A program made the position numbers and the translations under genes. A DNA stretch of 64,000 nt, taken from Girardinichthys multiradiatus (taxonomy: Eukaryota > Chordata > Actinopteri > Cyprinodontiformes > Goodeidae). Positions 43,675 to 54,756 of the stretch are shown one piece after another (within the stretch, counting starts at the first letter, position 1; each line of letters begins with the position of its first letter). The notes below the pieces were generated by a model, which saw only the letters and a program-made list of their open reading frames with translations, searched no databases and was not told where the DNA came from. The stretch is from contig NC_061797.1 in NCBI RefSeq assembly GCF_021462225.1, positions 2,783,001-2,847,000 of the forward strand. The letters are read 5' to 3'.

Positions 43675-45647
43675 AAAATCCTCATTTATGAATCGAGACC
43701 AGAGATGTCTTCTGGTGTTGTAACTGTGGCTCAACGCCTTTGATAATTACAACTGTTAAATACTCAGTAATAATTGATAAGTATTACCAGAGATGTCACT
43801 GTTTAATCAACCGTTTCTGCCAAAACGTGGGGAACTTTTAACCTTATTTTGACTGACGAATCACTCTTGCACAAAATAAACACAACGCCTTCTCTTTATC
43901 TATGTGAATATTTATTAAATCACAGCCTGATACAATCTGCTCTTCCGATTTAATAATCTTCACGTACTCAAACATGCAAAGTTCTACAAAAAAAGGGGGT
44001 AAAATATCTAACTAAACAAAATAAAGCAAAACAGCAGTGGGTGCATATGGAATCAACCAGCAGTTATGGCAAAAGTGATAATATGACAATATATGGTGTT
44101 GAACGAAGCTTTGGGAGCGCAGCCCGCCAGAAAGTGTAGCTCAGTGAGATGTACAGTCATAAACCTTCCCCCCCAGCAAGGATGTAAACCCCGAGGACAA
44201 AGGGTAATAAAACGTTTGGCGCAAGCCAGTAAGCAGTAAAGTTGAAGACAAAGAAAATGGTTGATTTTCACCATAAGGTTATGTTGGAGTTGTTCCTTAA
44301 ACTCCTGCGTGCTCGTTTGTTTGGTAAAGCTAAGTCATGCTATACTGTTTTAGTAAAACTAAATAAAAGAAAACACAAAGACTGCGCAGTTCAAATTGCC
44401 TGTAGGGAGAAGTAATCACATCCACCTCGTCCGAATACTTCGAATACTTCTGATCTTTTTCTCCCCAGAACAGTGTTTTTATTCAAAAGCAAGGCGTATA
44501 CATTTGCAAAGAAAAAACATACACATTATCAGTTGTCAGTTGGACTGTCTGAGTTGTCTTGCACCTTTGTTCAGCTGACCTTTCGACTTTTGCACAACAT
44601 TTCCTGTTATTCTACTTTTGACTTTTACCTACAGACACATACAGAAATATCTTCACTGTTGTAGGGAAGATTATATCTAAGTCAAACACACACATACACA
44701 GAGACCTATTAAGCAGACCTCTAAGTTACACAATACATTTTATTTCACACATTATTAAACATAACTTGAGGATAGCAATGCAGACCCTATTAAGTATTTT
44801 AAATGTTTCCAACAGTTATTATAGCAGTCCAGTTTCACAGCGCACCTGCGCACAGGTGTTCACACGGTAAAGACACACTTGCGAGACACGACGGCCTCCG
44901 AAAGTACCAGCAAGTTTCAAAACAATGGCATGCACATACAATTCAGAACACATTAGACTCTAAATGGCGACTCTAATCGCACTAAAAATCCTACTCTACC
45001 CTGCCCACGCTATTCCTAATAAAGAAATAAAAAAAATAAAATAAAAGGATGAGTTTTACTTTGTTGAAGTCTTCCTTCTGAGCAGAGAGTGAAGAAAAAA
45101 GAGTTTCACGCGTTCGTGAATACTCAGGAAAGCAGTCCGTTTTCTTCCTTGGTGGCCTCCATGGCAGAAAGGTAGAAAAATTATTATGGACCTTCACTAG
45201 TCGACTGGTACAAACAAAAACGAGGGAAAATTGCGTCTCCTTGAAAACTCAGTGTTATCTTTTTGGTTACGTGTTAAACCCATGTCTTCGATCGGTAAAG
45301 TTGAAAACTTACAAGCCTTCTTATTCCTGTAAGCCTAATTTGCTCAGTTTCTCGTTGGCCAAAGGGGAGAAATAAATGAAAATCCATGTGGGCTTTTCTT
45401 CTCCAGAGAGAGATGCTTCAGATGTTGGTCCGGTATCCAACGTGAAAGCAGCTTCTTTCAAATGTTCACCTTCCTATATTGCCTCCTGTGACGTCAGACC
45501 TGGGACGGCCCCGTCATATCAGCCGCAGTGGCAGCTGGGTTTTGTAGGACAGACCATCCTGCGGTACAAAATGGGCCGATGACGCTGGAAAGGCATAGTC
45601 CAGCAACGTGCAAATGGTCCAATATTCAGCAAACAAGTGGTCCAACA
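43675..45647 (-). repeat. LTR-like repeat family L, copy 2, inverted
   Basis: The minus-strand counterpart of 6668-7946. From the right it reads TGTTGGACCACTTGTTTGCTGAATATTGGACC, a CRE (45489-45496) with a TATA-like AATATAGG (complement of about 45473-45480), CGATCGAAGAC, a pyrimidine tract with TTTATTAG, GTCAGTCAAAATAAGG, the end GTTACAACA, and the same 40-bp tail with ATAAATGAGGATTTT. It is clearly diverged from copy 1. A solo LTR (44282-44814) sits inside it. A short inverted repeat (ATAAATGAGG / CCTCATTTAT) lies at its left border. Confidence 0.72.
44282..44814 (-). repeat. solo LTR nested in repeat family L copy 2
   Basis: 533 bp, starting TGTTGGAG and ending TTCCAACA, flanked by the 4-bp duplication GTTA (44278-44281, 44815-44818). 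The corresponding place in copy 1 (about 7488-7503, TTAAAACAACCTCATGG) is uninterrupted and shows the empty site. The minus strand has GAATAAAAACAC (poly(A) signal) at about 44475-44486, favouring minus orientation. A solo LTR arises by recombination between the two LTRs of a provirus. Confidence 0.85.
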
Positions 45648-46383
45648 TACTGATGGCAGATTAGACTTCTCTGAAAGTGGTTTGATGTTTTCAGGGCCAG
45701 TGGAAAATGATCTGAGTGAAGAGAAATATTTGCTATCTGCAATACATGATGTGCAACATGGCTAAGGACATTTTTGAAAAAACGTGTGGGTTCCAATTTA
45801 ACAATATAACCAATGTGAATTCCACCTTAAGTGCCTAATTATTTTTTATCTATATATCCTTTTATCTGCTCAATAGCAGAGTCTCATGTTTAATATAAAT
45901 ATAACAATATTTCAGTACAGAATAACATTCAAATCTGTCAGTCATTTAGCAAATGGAAAAAAACTGTTATTCAAATTTGTTTATATGAGATTTCTATGGT
46001 ATTTTGTTTCTGCAGTAAAACCTTCTCAGCTCCAATGTTGGGTTTTAATGTTCTGTTAACACTTCACTTAAAAAACAGACACAGCTTTGTTATATACCCA
46101 CTGGCTGCTATTGGGTACACTTTGCTAGTGCTGAGCTTGAACACCTTTTGCCTTTTGCAGTGCATTAATTTTGTGGCTTAAATTTGATGCCATCGATGCA
46201 ATCTGCTGGGTTTCCTAAGATAGGAAAAACTTTTGACCAATTTGAATAATAAACTGAATCCGACTGCACTGTTTGATAGTTAGGATTAATTGGAATGTAT
46301 GTACCTGGCTTTAAGTCTATATGAGTCTATTGAATTAAATTTGTAAAGTGCCTTGAGACGACATGTGTTGTGACTTGGTGCTA
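45648..46383. other. unassigned sequence
   Basis: No gene is supported. 46107-46170 (TATTGGGTACACTTTGCTAGTGCTGAGC...) resembles the end of a common fish DNA transposon, much decayed. Confidence 0.35.
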
Positions 46384-47903
46384 CAGGTCCTTCTCAAAAT
46401 ATTAGCATATTGTGATAAAGTTCATTATTTTCCATAATGTCATGATGAAAATTTAACATTCATATATTTTAGATTCATTGCACACTAACTGAAATATTTC
46501 AGGTCTTTTATTGTCTTAATACGGATGATTTTGGCATACAGCTCATGAAAACCCAAAATTCCTATCTCACAAAATTAGCATATTTCATCCGACCAATAAA
46601 AGAAAAGTGTTTTTAATACAAAAAACGTCAACCTTCAAATAATCATGTACAGTTATGCACTCAATACTTGGTCGGGAATCCTTTTGCAGAAATGACTGCT
46701 TCAATGCGGCGTGGCATGGAGGCAATCAGCCTGTGGCACTGCTGAGGTCTTATGGAGGCCCAGGATGCTTCAATAGCGGCCTTTAGCTCATCCAGAGTGT
46801 TGGGTCTTGAGTCTCTCAACGTTCTCTTCACAATATCCCACAGATTCTCTATGGGGTTCAGGTCAGGAGAGTTGGCAGGCCAATTGAGCATAGTGATACC
46901 ATGGTCAGTAAACCATTTACCAGTAGTTTTGGCACTGTGAGCAGGTGCCAGGTCATGCTGAAAAATAAAATCTTCATCTCCATAAAGCTTTTCAGCAGAT
47001 GGAAGCATGAAGTGCTCCAAAATCTCCTGATAGCTAGCTGCATTGACCCTGCCCTTGATAAAACACAGTGGACCAACACCAGCAGCTGACACGGCACCCC
47101 AGACCATCACTGACTGTGGGTACTTGACACTGGACTTCTGGCATTTTGGCATTTCCTCCTCCCCAGTCTTCCTCCAGACTCTGGCACATTGATTTCTGAA
47201 TGACATGCAGAATTTGCTTTCATCTGAAAAAAGTACTTTGGACCACTGAGCAACAGTCCAGTGCTGCTTCTCTGTAGCCCAGGTCTGGGGAATGCGGCAG
47301 CTGTAGCCCATTTCCTGCACACGCCTGTGCACGGTGGCTCTGGATGTTTCTACTCCAGACTCAGTCCACTGCTTCCGCAGGTCCCCCAAGGTCTGTAATC
47401 GGCCTTTCTCCACAATCTTCCTCGGGGTCCGCTCACCTCTTCTCGTTGTGCAGCGTTTTCTGCCACACTATTTCCTTCCCACAGACGTCCCACTGAGGTG
47501 CCTTGATACAGCACTCTGGGAACAGCCTATTCGTTCAGAAATTTCTTTCTGTGTCTTACCCTCTTGCTTGAGGGTGTCAATAGTGGCCTTCTGGACAGCA
47601 GTCAGGTCGGCAGTCTTACCCATGATTGGGGTTTTGAGTGATGAACCAGGCTGGGTTGATTCAGATGATTAGGTTCATAGCTCGTTTAGAGACCCTTTTA
47701 ATGATATGCTAATTTTGTGAGATAGGAATTTTGGGTTTTCATGAGCTGTATGCCAAAATCATCCATATTAAGACAATAAAAGACCTGAAATATTTCAGTT
47801 AGTGTGCAATGAATCTAAAATATATGAATGTTAAATTTTCATCATGACATTATGGAAAATAATGAACTTTATCACAATATGCTAATATTTTGAGAAGGAC
47901 CTG
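46384..47903 (-). mobile_element. Tc1 family T copy 1, inactive
   Basis: 1,520 bp between TA duplications (46382-46383, 47904-47905), with 200-bp terminal inverted repeats (46384-46583, 47704-47903) starting CAGGTCCTTCTCAAAA. It is 48 bp shorter than the two 1,568-bp copies because of a deletion just upstream of the transposase start (near 47656). Confidence 0.93.
46661..47623 (-). pseudogene. Tc1 family T transposase with one nonsense codon
   Basis: The frame starts at ATG 47623 as in the intact copies and runs to the same stop. A TAG (complement of 47468-47470) in the basic GRK-K-CGRKRC linker interrupts it at about residue 52, leaving 250 codons open from a later ATG. The catalytic region is complete: LFSDESKF (D), FQHDLAPAHSAK (D), SPDLNPIENLWD (E). 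The stop and the upstream deletion make this copy dead. Confidence 0.9.
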
Positions 47904-47907
47904 TATA

Positions 47908-48262
47908 TACAGTACAGACCAAAAGTTTGGACACACCTTCTCATTCAAGTGTTGTCTTTATTTTCATGACTATGAATATTGTAGCTTCACACTGAAGGCA
48001 TCAAAACTATGAATTAACACATGTGGAATTATATACTGAACAAAAAAGTGAAAACTGAAAATATGTCTTATATTCTAGGTTCTTCAAAGTAGACACCTTT
48101 TGCTTTGATTACTGCTCCGCACGCTCTTGGCATTCTGTTGCTGAGCTTCAAGAGGTTGTCACCTGAAATGGTTTTCCAACAGTCTTGAAGGCGTTCCCAG
48201 AGATGTTTAGCACTTGTTGGCCCTGTTGCCTTCACGCTGCGGTCCAGCTCACCCTAAACCAT
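47908..48262 (-). mobile_element. fragment of a different Tc1 element
   Basis: CAGTACAGACCAAAAGTTTGGACACACCTTCTCATTC is a well-known type of fish Tc1 end. Decayed transposase coding follows on the minus strand (GCTTTGATTACTGCTCCGCACGC etc.) and breaks off near 48262. The family T element lies immediately to its left, separated only by TATATA. Confidence 0.75.
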
Positions 48263-50456
48263 CTCGCAAATCCTAAACATACCCAAAAGACTGCATCATT
48301 ATCAAATTCATTGCTGTTTTTTTTTTTTTTTTTGTACAAGAAACATGTAATTTCAGTGGGAAATCAGTCAGCTCAAGGGCACACTTTTGTTGACAAAAAT
48401 GTGGTCATAAATGGCTCATGTGTCCCTTAAATGTGGTCTGAGTTGTCGAATAGCAACACGTTCTGGGAGTACAGATGCACACAATCAGGCACTGTTCACG
48501 CATGCCATTAATATGCTACTTCGCTAACCAATCATAAAAGGAGAGCTCTGAGCCTACAATACATCCTATTAGCTGTTTGTTTTGACTTGGATTATGTTTA
48601 CCAGATTTATTGACACTGTTACCATCTTGGATACTTTAATTAGCTCTCTGTGAAAATGTTATGATTTCATGGCAGCTGCAGCTTCCACATTATTTCAGAG
48701 TGGCTGTGAAATACAGCAGGGAGTAGGAAACTGCTGAACTGATTATATCTCAGAAGTGTTTGTGTGTGTTGTTCACATATGTGGGGGAGGATGTGTGCAT
48801 GTGGAAGCCCAAAGGAAAGGAGAGCATCATTTCCCGACAACTCGATGAGAAATGCACTCCTTTTGGTGAGTGATGCATACACCACAATATTCTCATCTGC
48901 CCTCGGAGAAGTGGCCTGTGACCTTTGCAGCTATGACTGCTTCCTGTTTAGAGAGGGCTGAATATGCAAGTGAATCTGTGTATATCACACAAACACACAA
49001 GCCACTGGTATTAATGCTAGTAATCATAAAAACACATAGCTGTTGGACAGGAACTTTGAGTCTTAATACAGAAGCTTTTTCACTCATTATGTCTGTTCTT
49101 TCAATACTGGTTCTATATTTAATCCATAGCCCTCCAAGATTCCGACAAGGTAGATATAAATATTTAACCACCCTAGTGCTAACAAGAGCAGTTTGCAGTT
49201 TTAGATTACAAAGGAAAATAACTTTTTTAACAACCACTATGGTATCACATGTGCTTGAAATATTAATGTGTATATGAGCGCTGAGGGCACATTATCTAAT
49301 GATAACGGAGCAAATTAAATGCTATGCCTGGCTGGCCGTTCTGGAGATAAACCAAGATACAAATATATCACAGCTTATCACACCTTATAGGTCATGAAAG
49401 ATCAGAAATATATTATCTCTAACAAGTTATTACACTAAAAAACAGTCTCTGTTGAAGGATCTCTATTTTTATTGGAGAGTTTTACAAATTGGGGCATAAT
49501 ACAAGATTTTGTGCCCTAACCAGGTCTTTAATAAAGAAAAAATAAACTCAGATTGTTAAAGTATGACATCTTACACGTTGTCAGTAGTCAACAGGTTGTA
49601 GAAGTACTTTAAGTAACTATAACTTTCTGTAGTCAAGTTTGGGAAGTTTATTTACATATCACATTTCAGTAATAAGACAATTCACAGTGCTTTATATGAC
49701 TAAAACATTAGAAAAGAAAGCACAGAATAAAAGTACATCGCAGTGGCATAATAAAGGCAGGTAAAGAAAAGTTTGTCTACCGACTAAAATGATCTTACTA
49801 GTTACTAGTTTAAATAGAACAGTCACAGCCAACTCTTAACAAATGTTTTTTTTTTAACCTTACTTTAAAATAACTCAGGGATCTCAGCATTTTTGCAGTT
49901 TTCTTTGAGTTTTTTCCAAATTAGTGTAAATGAGCCAGCCGACGAACTTTAGAACTGGGGTGATGTGCTCCACTTCCTTAGTTTTTAGTCAGGATGCGGG
50001 CTGCAGCATTCTGGATCAGCTGTAGTGTCTGATTTCCTTTTTAGACAGCCCTTTGAAGACACTGTTGCAGTAATCAATATGACTAAAGATAAACTGTTAA
50101 GGTGGACATTTTTGTCTTGTAAGAAGATAGGAGGTGTGAATACGCGCAGTGAGATGTATGTAGGTTTGGAAGATAAAGGGCACTGGTCAGCGGCTTTGTG
50201 CAGGAGATGATTTGACCTATGATTTGAGCTTGCTTTGATGCTGGTTCTGAGCCTAATGTGATAAATTTGTTGGCGTCAACATTGATCTCAAGTAACAGTA
50301 TGAAGTGACCAGCAGAGGTCAAGATTAACCTGAAGCAGAGATGGTAAGTATATTGCCTTCTCTTTGGAAGGCCATTGTACAATATAACCCTGACCTTCAT
50401 TAAATCCTTGTTGCATTGAAGAAGTTTGTGTCTGTCTCAGATCGAGTGTTGTGCAT
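48263..50456. other. unassigned sequence with one dispersed repeat
   Basis: No gene is supported. About 49870-50110 (GCGGGCTGCAGCATTCTGGATCAGCTGTAGTGTCTG..., GTTGCAGTAATCAATATGACTAAAGATAAA) resembles a common fish dispersed repeat of unclear class. A long T run lies at 48316-48333. Confidence 0.4.
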
Positions 50457-50752
50457 TGTTAGGTATTATTTAGTCAACTCAGAGATAAGAACGATACAGT
50501 CATAGTTACTTGCAGCAAGGGTAGCCCACTTTGCAGTGAAACTACAAAGTTTTTGACACCCTATCTCTTTATTTATATGCACAGTTAAACAGACAGTTCA
50601 GACAGGGTGTGTGTGTGTGTGAGACGGAAAGGAGGCTGGTTCTCACAAAGATAGCAATGATCTCACACACACAGGGAGGAAGGCATAATGCAGGTGCCTT
50701 GCAACACAAAGTTTTTACATGAGTGATAACAAGTTTTTGCACCCATCCAACA
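50457..50752 (-). repeat. ERV-C 3' LTR
   Basis: 296 bp. On the minus strand it starts TGTTGGATGGGTG directly after the polypurine tract and ends ACCTAACA. CATATAAATAAAGAG (about 50579-50565) combines TATA-like and AATAAA signals. GT-rich and CA-rich runs lie in U3. The left flank is GCAT; the partner LTR was not seen. Confidence 0.75.
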
Positions 50753-50764
50753 GTCCCTCCTTTT
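50753..50764 (-). other. ERV-C polypurine tract
   Basis: The minus strand reads AAAAGGAGGGAC and then the LTR start TGTTGG, which fixes the LTR edge. Confidence 0.8.
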
Positions 50765-50912
50765 ATCACAAGTAAAAACATTTAATATAAAAACGAGTAA
50801 GAAAAATACTTTGTATGAGCGAAAACCCACGGACGGTAAACAGATTATATTTTGTGGGAAATACTCATACGGCCCCGCCGCCCTCGGCGACCATTAAAAG
50901 TTAAATGTTGAT

Positions 50913-51008
50913 TAATACTTGAAATCATAAAAATAAAAGAATGATACTTGAAATCATAAAAATAAAAGAATAATACTTGAAATCATAAAAACAAAAGAAT
51001 AATACTTA
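50913..51008. repeat. 29-bp tandem repeat, 3.3 units
   Basis: The unit TAATACTTGAAATCATAAAA plus nine further bases is repeated at 50913, 50942 and 50971 with one or two changes each, and a partial unit follows. It lies between env and the polypurine tract of ERV-C. Confidence 0.92.
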
Positions 51009-51137
51009 ATGAAAACAGTGAAACATAATAAAGGAATTTAAAAATCTGCTCTGTTTATGTCATCATTGTACTTTTTATCATTTCACTTAAGCAACAACTT
51101 CTTTCGATTTTCTGCTGTAAGGTCATTTTATGAAATA

Positions 51138-52705
51138 CAGGTCCTTCTCAAAAAATTAGCATATTGTGATAAAGTTCATTATTTTCTATAATGTCATGAT
51201 GAAAATTTAACATTCATATATTTTAGATTCATTGCACACTAACTGAAATATTTCAGGTCTTTTATTGTCTTAATACGGATGATTTTGACATACAGCTCAT
51301 GAAAACCCAAAATTCCTATCTCACAAAATTAGCATATCATTAAAAGGGACTCTAAACGAGCTATGAACCTAATTATCTGAATCAACGAGTTAACTCTAAA
51401 CACCTGCAAAAGATTCCTGAGGCCTTTAAAACTCCCAGCCTGGTTCATCACTCAAAACCCCAATCATGGGTAAGACTGCCGACCTGACTGCTGTCCAGAA
51501 GGCCACTATTGACACCCTCAAGCAAGAAGGTAAGACACAGAAAGAAATTTCTGAACGAATAGGCTGTTCCCAGAGTGCTGTATCAAGGCACCTCAGTGGG
51601 AAGTCTGTGGGAAGGAAAAAGTGTGGCAGAAAACGCTGCATAACGAGAAGAGGTGACCGGACCCTGAGGAAGATTGTGGAGAAGGGCCGATTCCAGACCT
51701 TGGGGGACCTGCGGAAGCAGTGGACTGAGTCTGGAGTAGAAACATCCAGAGCCACCGTGCACAGGCATGTGCAGGAAATGGGCTACAGGTGCCGCATTCC
51801 CCAGACCTGGGCTACAGAGAAGCAGCACTGGACTGTTGCTCAGTGGTCCAAAGTACTTTTTTCGGATGAAAGCAAATTCTGCATGTCATTCAGAAATCAA
51901 TGTGCCAGAGTCTGGAGGAAGACTGGGGAGAAGGAAATGCCAAAATGCCAGAAGTCCAGTGTCAAGTACCCACAGTCAGTGATGGTCTGGGGTGCCGTGT
52001 CAGCTGCTGGTGTTGGTCCACTGTGTTTTATCAAGGGCAGGGTCAATGCAGCTAGCTATCAGGAGATTTTGGAGCACTTCATGCTTCCATCTGCTGAAAA
52101 GCTTTATGGAGATGAAGATTTCGTTTTTCAGCACGACCTGGCACCTGCTCACAGTGCCAAAACCACTGGTAAATGGTTTACTGACCATGGTATCACTGTG
52201 CTCAATTGGCCTGCCAACTCTCCTCACCTGAACCCCATAGAGAATCTGTGGGATATTGTGAAGAGAACGTTGAGAGACTCAAGACCCAACACTCTGGATG
52301 AGCTAAAGGCCGCTATCGAAGCATCCTGGGCCTCCATAAGACCTCAGCAGTGCCACAGGCTGATTGCCTCCATGCCACGCCGCATTGAAGCAGTCATTTC
52401 TGCAAAAGGATTCCCGTCCAAGTATTGAGTGCATAACTGTACATGATTATTTGAAGGTTGACGTTTTTTGTATTAAAAACACTTTTCTTTTATTGGTCGG
52501 ATGAAATATGCTAATTTTGTGAGATAGGAATTTTGGGTTTTCATGAGCTGTATGCCAAAATCATCCGTATTAAGACAATAAAAGACCTGAAATATTTCAG
52601 TTAGTGTGCAATGAATCTAAAATATATGAATGTTAAATTTTCATCATTACATTATAGAAAATAATGAACTTTATCACAATATGCTAATTTTTTGAGAAGG
52701 ACCTG
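51138..52705 (+). mobile_element. Tc1 family T copy 2, structurally intact
   Basis: 1,568 bp between TA duplications (51136-51137, 52706-52707). The terminal inverted repeats are 200 bp (51138-51337, 52506-52705). Each has an outer and an inner direct repeat with the core TTAGCATAT (CTTCTCAAAAAATTAGCATAT at 51144-51164; CTATCTCACAAAATTAGCATAT at 51316-51337), an IR/DR arrangement as in Sleeping Beauty-type elements. It is inserted in ERV-C between the env stop and the LTR. Confidence 0.95.
51466..52428 (+). CDS. Tc1 family T transposase, intact 320 codons
   Basis: A cut-and-paste DDE transposase. Residues about 1-50 hold a paired-like helix-turn-helix (ISERIGCSQSAVSRHLSGKS). About 50-62 is a basic GRKKCGRKRC hook/nuclear-localisation-like stretch, followed by a second HTH (SGVETSRATVHRHVQEMG). 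Catalytic residues are in LFSDESKF (D), FQHDLAPAHSAK (D) and NPIENLW (E) with exactly 34 residues between the second D and the E (DD34E), and the C-terminus is RRIEAVISAKGF. A conserved D in SPDLNP is H here (SPHLNP), unlike the other two copies, which may weaken it. The length is normal for Tc1 (about 340). Confidence 0.93.
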   Translation: MGKTADLTAVQKATIDTLKQEGKTQKEISERIGCSQSAVSRHLSGKSVGRKKCGRKRCITRRGDRTLRKIVEKGRFQTLGDLRKQWTESGVETSRATVHRHVQEMGYRCRIPQTWATEKQHWTVAQWSKVLFSDESKFCMSFRNQCARVWRKTGEKEMPKCQKSSVKYPQSVMVWGAVSAAGVGPLCFIKGRVNAASYQEILEHFMLPSAEKLYGDEDFVFQHDLAPAHSAKTTGKWFTDHGITVLNWPANSPHLNPIENLWDIVKRTLRDSRPNTLDELKAAIEASWASIRPQQCHRLIASMPRRIEAVISAKGFPSKY

Positions 52706-52740
52706 TATGAGTACACTCAGGCTTTTGATGTGATTTACTT

Positions 52741-54157
52741 ACAACATGTCATCATAATCGTCCCCTTCATTTTCGTGCATTTCTACCTGGTTCAGTGTTG
52801 CATATGCCACCGTGATTGACTGAGTTACTATTCTTTGTACCATGCATTTGCAACATGGGATAATACATATTGACAGGAGATACAGAAGGCCCATGCATGC
52901 TATTACTGCAACTAAGAGAACCTTAAAACAGATTTATCCATCCCCCTGTGAGCTTCCAATCTAACCAAGAAGAGTTAGGATCTGGGTGGTCATGTGCCAT
53001 GACATTTTGCAGATTCCGTAGGTTGTTTAATGCTCCCGTTATGTTTGCAGAGTGTATATTATCTGGGATATATGTGCAACAGGTGTTATTCAATAGAACA
53101 CAAACGCCCCCCGTTGATGCTGTTAGAATATCCAAAGCCATGCGGTTCTGAATTACCATGGCTCGCATAGCGCTCATTTCTGTGTTTTGACCCTCTTCTA
53201 CTATTATGGAGTTATTTAGAAACAATCCAAATCGATAACTTAAAGTTTCCACGCGCAGCATTAATTTGCCCATACCTAACCAGGGTAAGAGAGATAATAA
53301 TGTTTTATCATCTTTAGACCAAAGTTTAAATTCATCTGGGACATTTGTTCCCCAAATGGGGTCATGTGGTTTAACATCTATTTCCCTTTTTGATCTCCTA
53401 TGTGGTATAACTATAGTCTGCTTACTAAGTACCACAGTGTGATCTGATGTGAAAACTGGGGCACATACACCATACCAACTGGGTGGAAGTACATAAGCGT
53501 TATTATCACATAACCATGCCACCCCTTCTATCCAGTATGTGCCGTTTCCGGGATTATTCCTGTAAGTGTAGAAGTAGTTACATTTCGTAGTATTCCCTAC
53601 AAAATGAGTATGATTCCCTGTAATATTTTGTCTTATGCAGTGTCGATGGTTTCCGGGGTCTGTTACATATGCTTTGAATGGTTCTGATTTCCCTGTAATG
53701 TTGAGAGGTTGCCATTGTTCTCTGTCGCAAGTGCAGTTTTCTGGGTCACAACTGTAATTTAATCTCTGGTTACTGAAAGATTGGTCTGGCATAAGAAAGA
53801 ACTTTTTATTTGTATATCCTATCAGGCCCATTGATATGAGATACTTGTCTCGGTGAGGTTCATAGCTTTGACATATATGGTGGGGCCTTGGGAATGCACG
53901 GGCATTATAGAACACACATAACAATCAGTTTTATTTTGAGTTTTAGCTGTGTCATACACATAACGATACCAGTAATTTTGCAGAAATGGGTGTGTGTCAT
54001 GTCCTTCCGTCAGTGGTCTGAGATGGGTCCCGTCTGATGTCCATCTCTTCTGGTTCGGTATCACCTCCTGTGGATCCTGCTTTAGATAGAGAAAGAGTCC
54101 TGCTACCAGAATTAAGCTCAGGCTTATCAGTCCTGTCCACATGTTACAGAGAGCCAT
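52741..54157 (-). pseudogene. ERV-C envelope gene, nearly full length, two frameshifts
   Basis: A gamma-type Env in three pieces. 54157-53822: N-terminal hydrophobic signal and surface-subunit start with a CYVC (CxxC) motif. 53924-52923: rest of the surface subunit with many N-glycosylation sites, a furin-type RRSKR site, then the TM subunit with IQNRMALDILTASTGG and CX6CC (CVLLNNTCC). 52922-52741: transmembrane helix (VLLVAVIACMGLLYLLSICII) and a tail ending DDYDDML and stop. The shifts fall near 53835 and in a T run near 52928. CxxC plus CX6CC means covalently linked subunits. The native role is receptor binding and membrane fusion. All domains survive, so decay is slight. Confidence 0.88.
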
Positions 54158-54251
54158 TTTATAATTGGGCGCAGATCAGCTGTTTTCTTCACCGGTTTGA
54201 GACGCTGGGCCATATGGGTCCTCCAACTCCTTTGAACCCGGACTTCCTCTG

Positions 54252-54575
54252 CTACCCCGTCGGTTGGTTTGGCTCCTGTAACGGCAAAACTGGCTTACAG
54301 TGGCTTTTATGGATCCAGGAAGGCCTCTCTGCTATTTTCAGAGCTGTGGGCGTTGTCAGGAGTACTTGAAACGGCCCTTTCCACCGAGGAGTGCTCCAAT
54401 CCTTCCGGTGGAGTGTCTTAATCAGGACCAGGTCTCCAGGCCTCAGGTCATTCTGTGGGATAGGAGCAGAGATTATCGGCAGACCACTAGACATTTGTTC
54501 TTCTTTTGTCTGCAACATTTTATTCATCCACTCAGCTAATGAAGTTTCCTGTTGTGCTTTCTCTATTTCATTCAT
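54252..54575 (-). pseudogene. ERV-C integrase C-terminal domain
   Basis: A 107-codon frame with [20 protein letters not shown] and [18 protein letters not shown], the SH3-like DNA-binding end of retroviral integrase, then [13 protein letters not shown], where pol normally ends. It lies about 95 bp upstream of the env start. The catalytic core is mostly absent, so it is not functional. Confidence 0.85.
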
Positions 54576-54756
54576 GTCAGAGGGCAGAGAAAACGGTCTA
54601 CCATGTACTATTTCTTTGAGAATACAAATTCACATCAGCAACTTGGTGCCACTTGATCTCAGGCTCAAAACACAGTGGGTGGAGCCATACAATGATGTAC
54701 AGTAGGTGGCAAATGGAGTAAGACCAGTTTGATTTGGAGTTATTCTCATCCATAAT

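Noticed and set aside
50569..50781. 70-codon minus-strand frame as a small gene
   Set aside because: It lies almost wholly inside the ERV-C LTR and polypurine tract.
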